NCBI GenBank assembly: GCA_913058395.1
Contig: CAJXQI010000020.1
Coordinates: 1 to 64,000 of the forward strand
Source: an uncultured Colwellia sp.
Lineage (GTDB): Bacteria > Pseudomonadota > Gammaproteobacteria > Enterobacterales > Alteromonadaceae
DNA: 64,000 bases
Direction of reading: 5' to 3'
Below the pieces are notes generated by a model. The model did no database searches and was not told the DNA's origin. It saw only the letters and a list, made by a program, of their open reading frames with translations. Positions 63,202 to 64,000 of this stretch are shown one piece after another. Within the stretch, counting starts at the first letter, position 1, and every line of letters begins with the position of its first letter. The translations under genes were made by a program, and so were the position numbers.

Positions 63202-64000
63202 AAATATTATCGCTTCGCTTTGAAAACATAAACTCGTTGAAAGGTCATTGGAAAATTGACTTTACGCAATCACCATTTGATACCAGTGCGCTTTTTGCCA
63301 TAGTTGGACCAACGGGCGCAGGTAAAACTACCATACTCGATGCCATGTGTTTGGCGCTTTATCATCAAACACCACGCCTAACTATTTCCGATAAGCAAAA
63401 TCAATTGATGACTCGCCATACCGCAAATTGTATGGCAGAAGTTGAGTTTGAAGTGAAAGGCCAAGCTTATCGAGCATTTTGGAGCCAACGCCGAGCGAAG
63501 AACAGTATTGAAGGGAACCTGCAAAAGCCTACTGCCGAACTAGCTAAGCTATTATCGCCGGCTAATGGCGATGTTGAAAGTGCGGTTGAAGCGGGCGAAG
63601 CTGAAGTTATTGCCACAAAAGTTTCTGATATTCGCACTGAAATAGCACGACTAACGGGTTTAGATTTTTCTCGATTTAGAAAGTCGATGATGCTATCGCA
63701 AGGTGAATTCGCTGCCTTTTTAAATGCACCAGCCAACGAGCGGGCTGACTTGTTGGAAGAGTTAACTGGCAGTGAAATATACGGCGATATTTCTAAAGCG
63801 GTTTTTGAGCAGCACAAAGATGCGAATAACCAATTAAAGCTATTACAAGCCAAAAGTTCTGGCATGCAGTTACTGACTGAAGAGCAACAACAAGAAATTA
63901 GTCGAGAACAAAGTGAAGTTACTGCACAACAACAGCCAATAGAAGCTCAATTAGCTCATTGGCAACAGGTTCGACAATGGCTAGTGAATATACAAGAAGC
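63198..64000 (+). CDS. sbcC: SbcC nuclease subunit, cut by the window end
   Basis: The first 267 codons are present. SbcC is the SMC-like/Rad50 ATPase partner of SbcD. Seen: start [18 protein letters not shown], Walker [10 protein letters not shown] near residue 37, [15 protein letters not shown] near 160 (Q loop region), and the beginning of the coiled coil after about 200 ([20 protein letters not shown]). The ATG overlaps the sbcD stop as ATGA, so the two are translationally coupled. Confidence 0.96.
   Translation, partial: MKILSLRFENINSLKGHWKIDFTQSPFDTSALFAIVGPTGAGKTTILDAMCLALYHQTPRLTISDKQNQLMTRHTANCMAEVEFEVKGQAYRAFWSQRRAKNSIEGNLQKPTAELAKLLSPANGDVESAVEAGEAEVIATKVSDIRTEIARLTGLDFSRFRKSMMLSQGEFAAFLNAPANERADLLEELTGSEIYGDISKAVFEQHKDANNQLKLLQAKSSGMQLLTEEQQQEISREQSEVTAQQQPIEAQLAHWQQVRQWLVNIQE

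Noticed and set aside
63467-63865. 132-codon minus-strand frame at the right end
   Set aside because: It is the antisense of the clear sbcC reading frame that starts at 63198 and carries the Walker A motif.
1-64000. Mobile elements, prophage, CRISPR or tRNA-linked island
   Set aside because: No transposase, integrase, phage gene, regularly spaced repeat array or tRNA-like sequence was seen anywhere in the window.

Overview
The window looks like a chromosomal piece of a marine gammaproteobacterium of the order Alteromonadales, probably close to Colwellia or Thalassotalea. This rests on low G+C, short A/T-rich intergenic regions with U-tract hairpins, many secreted peptidases, the pabB-nudL-sdaA gene order shared with enterobacteria, and a small protein resembling a family I associate with Colwellia. 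The genus is inference. I see no rRNA, tRNA, CRISPR array, insertion sequence or prophage. The last gene, sbcC, runs off the right end.

Layout. 0.6-4.1 kb: an S46 dipeptidyl peptidase and a diguanylate cyclase. 4.2-5.3 kb: bluB behind a cobalamin riboswitch. 5.4-12 kb: three secreted subtilases of different architecture, the third ending in tandem DGMLWKT repeats. 12-18.3 kb: two large sensors facing each other, a beta-propeller/Y_Y_Y protein with a degenerate GGDEF-like end and a membrane hybrid histidine kinase with an AraC output. 18.5-26 kb: a TonB-dependent receptor with a perfect 16-bp palindrome upstream, a YgjP-type metalloprotein, an S9 lipoprotein peptidase and pgi. 26-34.5 kb: a LysR regulator, a TetR regulator divergent from an RND efflux pair, and a cytochrome b561/YceI/glutathionyl-hydroquinone reductase run. 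34.6-48.5 kb: mostly housekeeping genes (sdaA, nudL, pabB, class I fumarase, rmuC) with another S9 peptidase, a second diguanylate cyclase, an SNF-family transporter, an MBL hydrolase and a NavBac-like channel.

48.9-58.4 kb is the most unusual stretch. It has a two-gene FlgH-like/FlgT-like pair with no other flagellar genes nearby. Around it are a response regulator with a damaged receiver site, two cysteine-free low-complexity proteins without signal peptides, an unrecognised lipoprotein, a small c-type cytochrome and a TPR-hybrid histidine kinase. 58.4-64 kb holds small accessory genes (XRE/DUF2178 pair, DUF1697, Mpo1-like, LysE, VOC) and sbcDC.

How it fits together: the secreted S8 peptidases, the periplasmic or lipid-anchored S46 and S9 peptidases and the TonB receptor suggest life on protein-rich organic matter. 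Several sensors and two intact diguanylate cyclases suggest strong environmental and c-di-GMP control. The FlgH/FlgT locus is the best candidate for an undescribed outer-membrane ring system. That is a hypothesis built on gene content alone.
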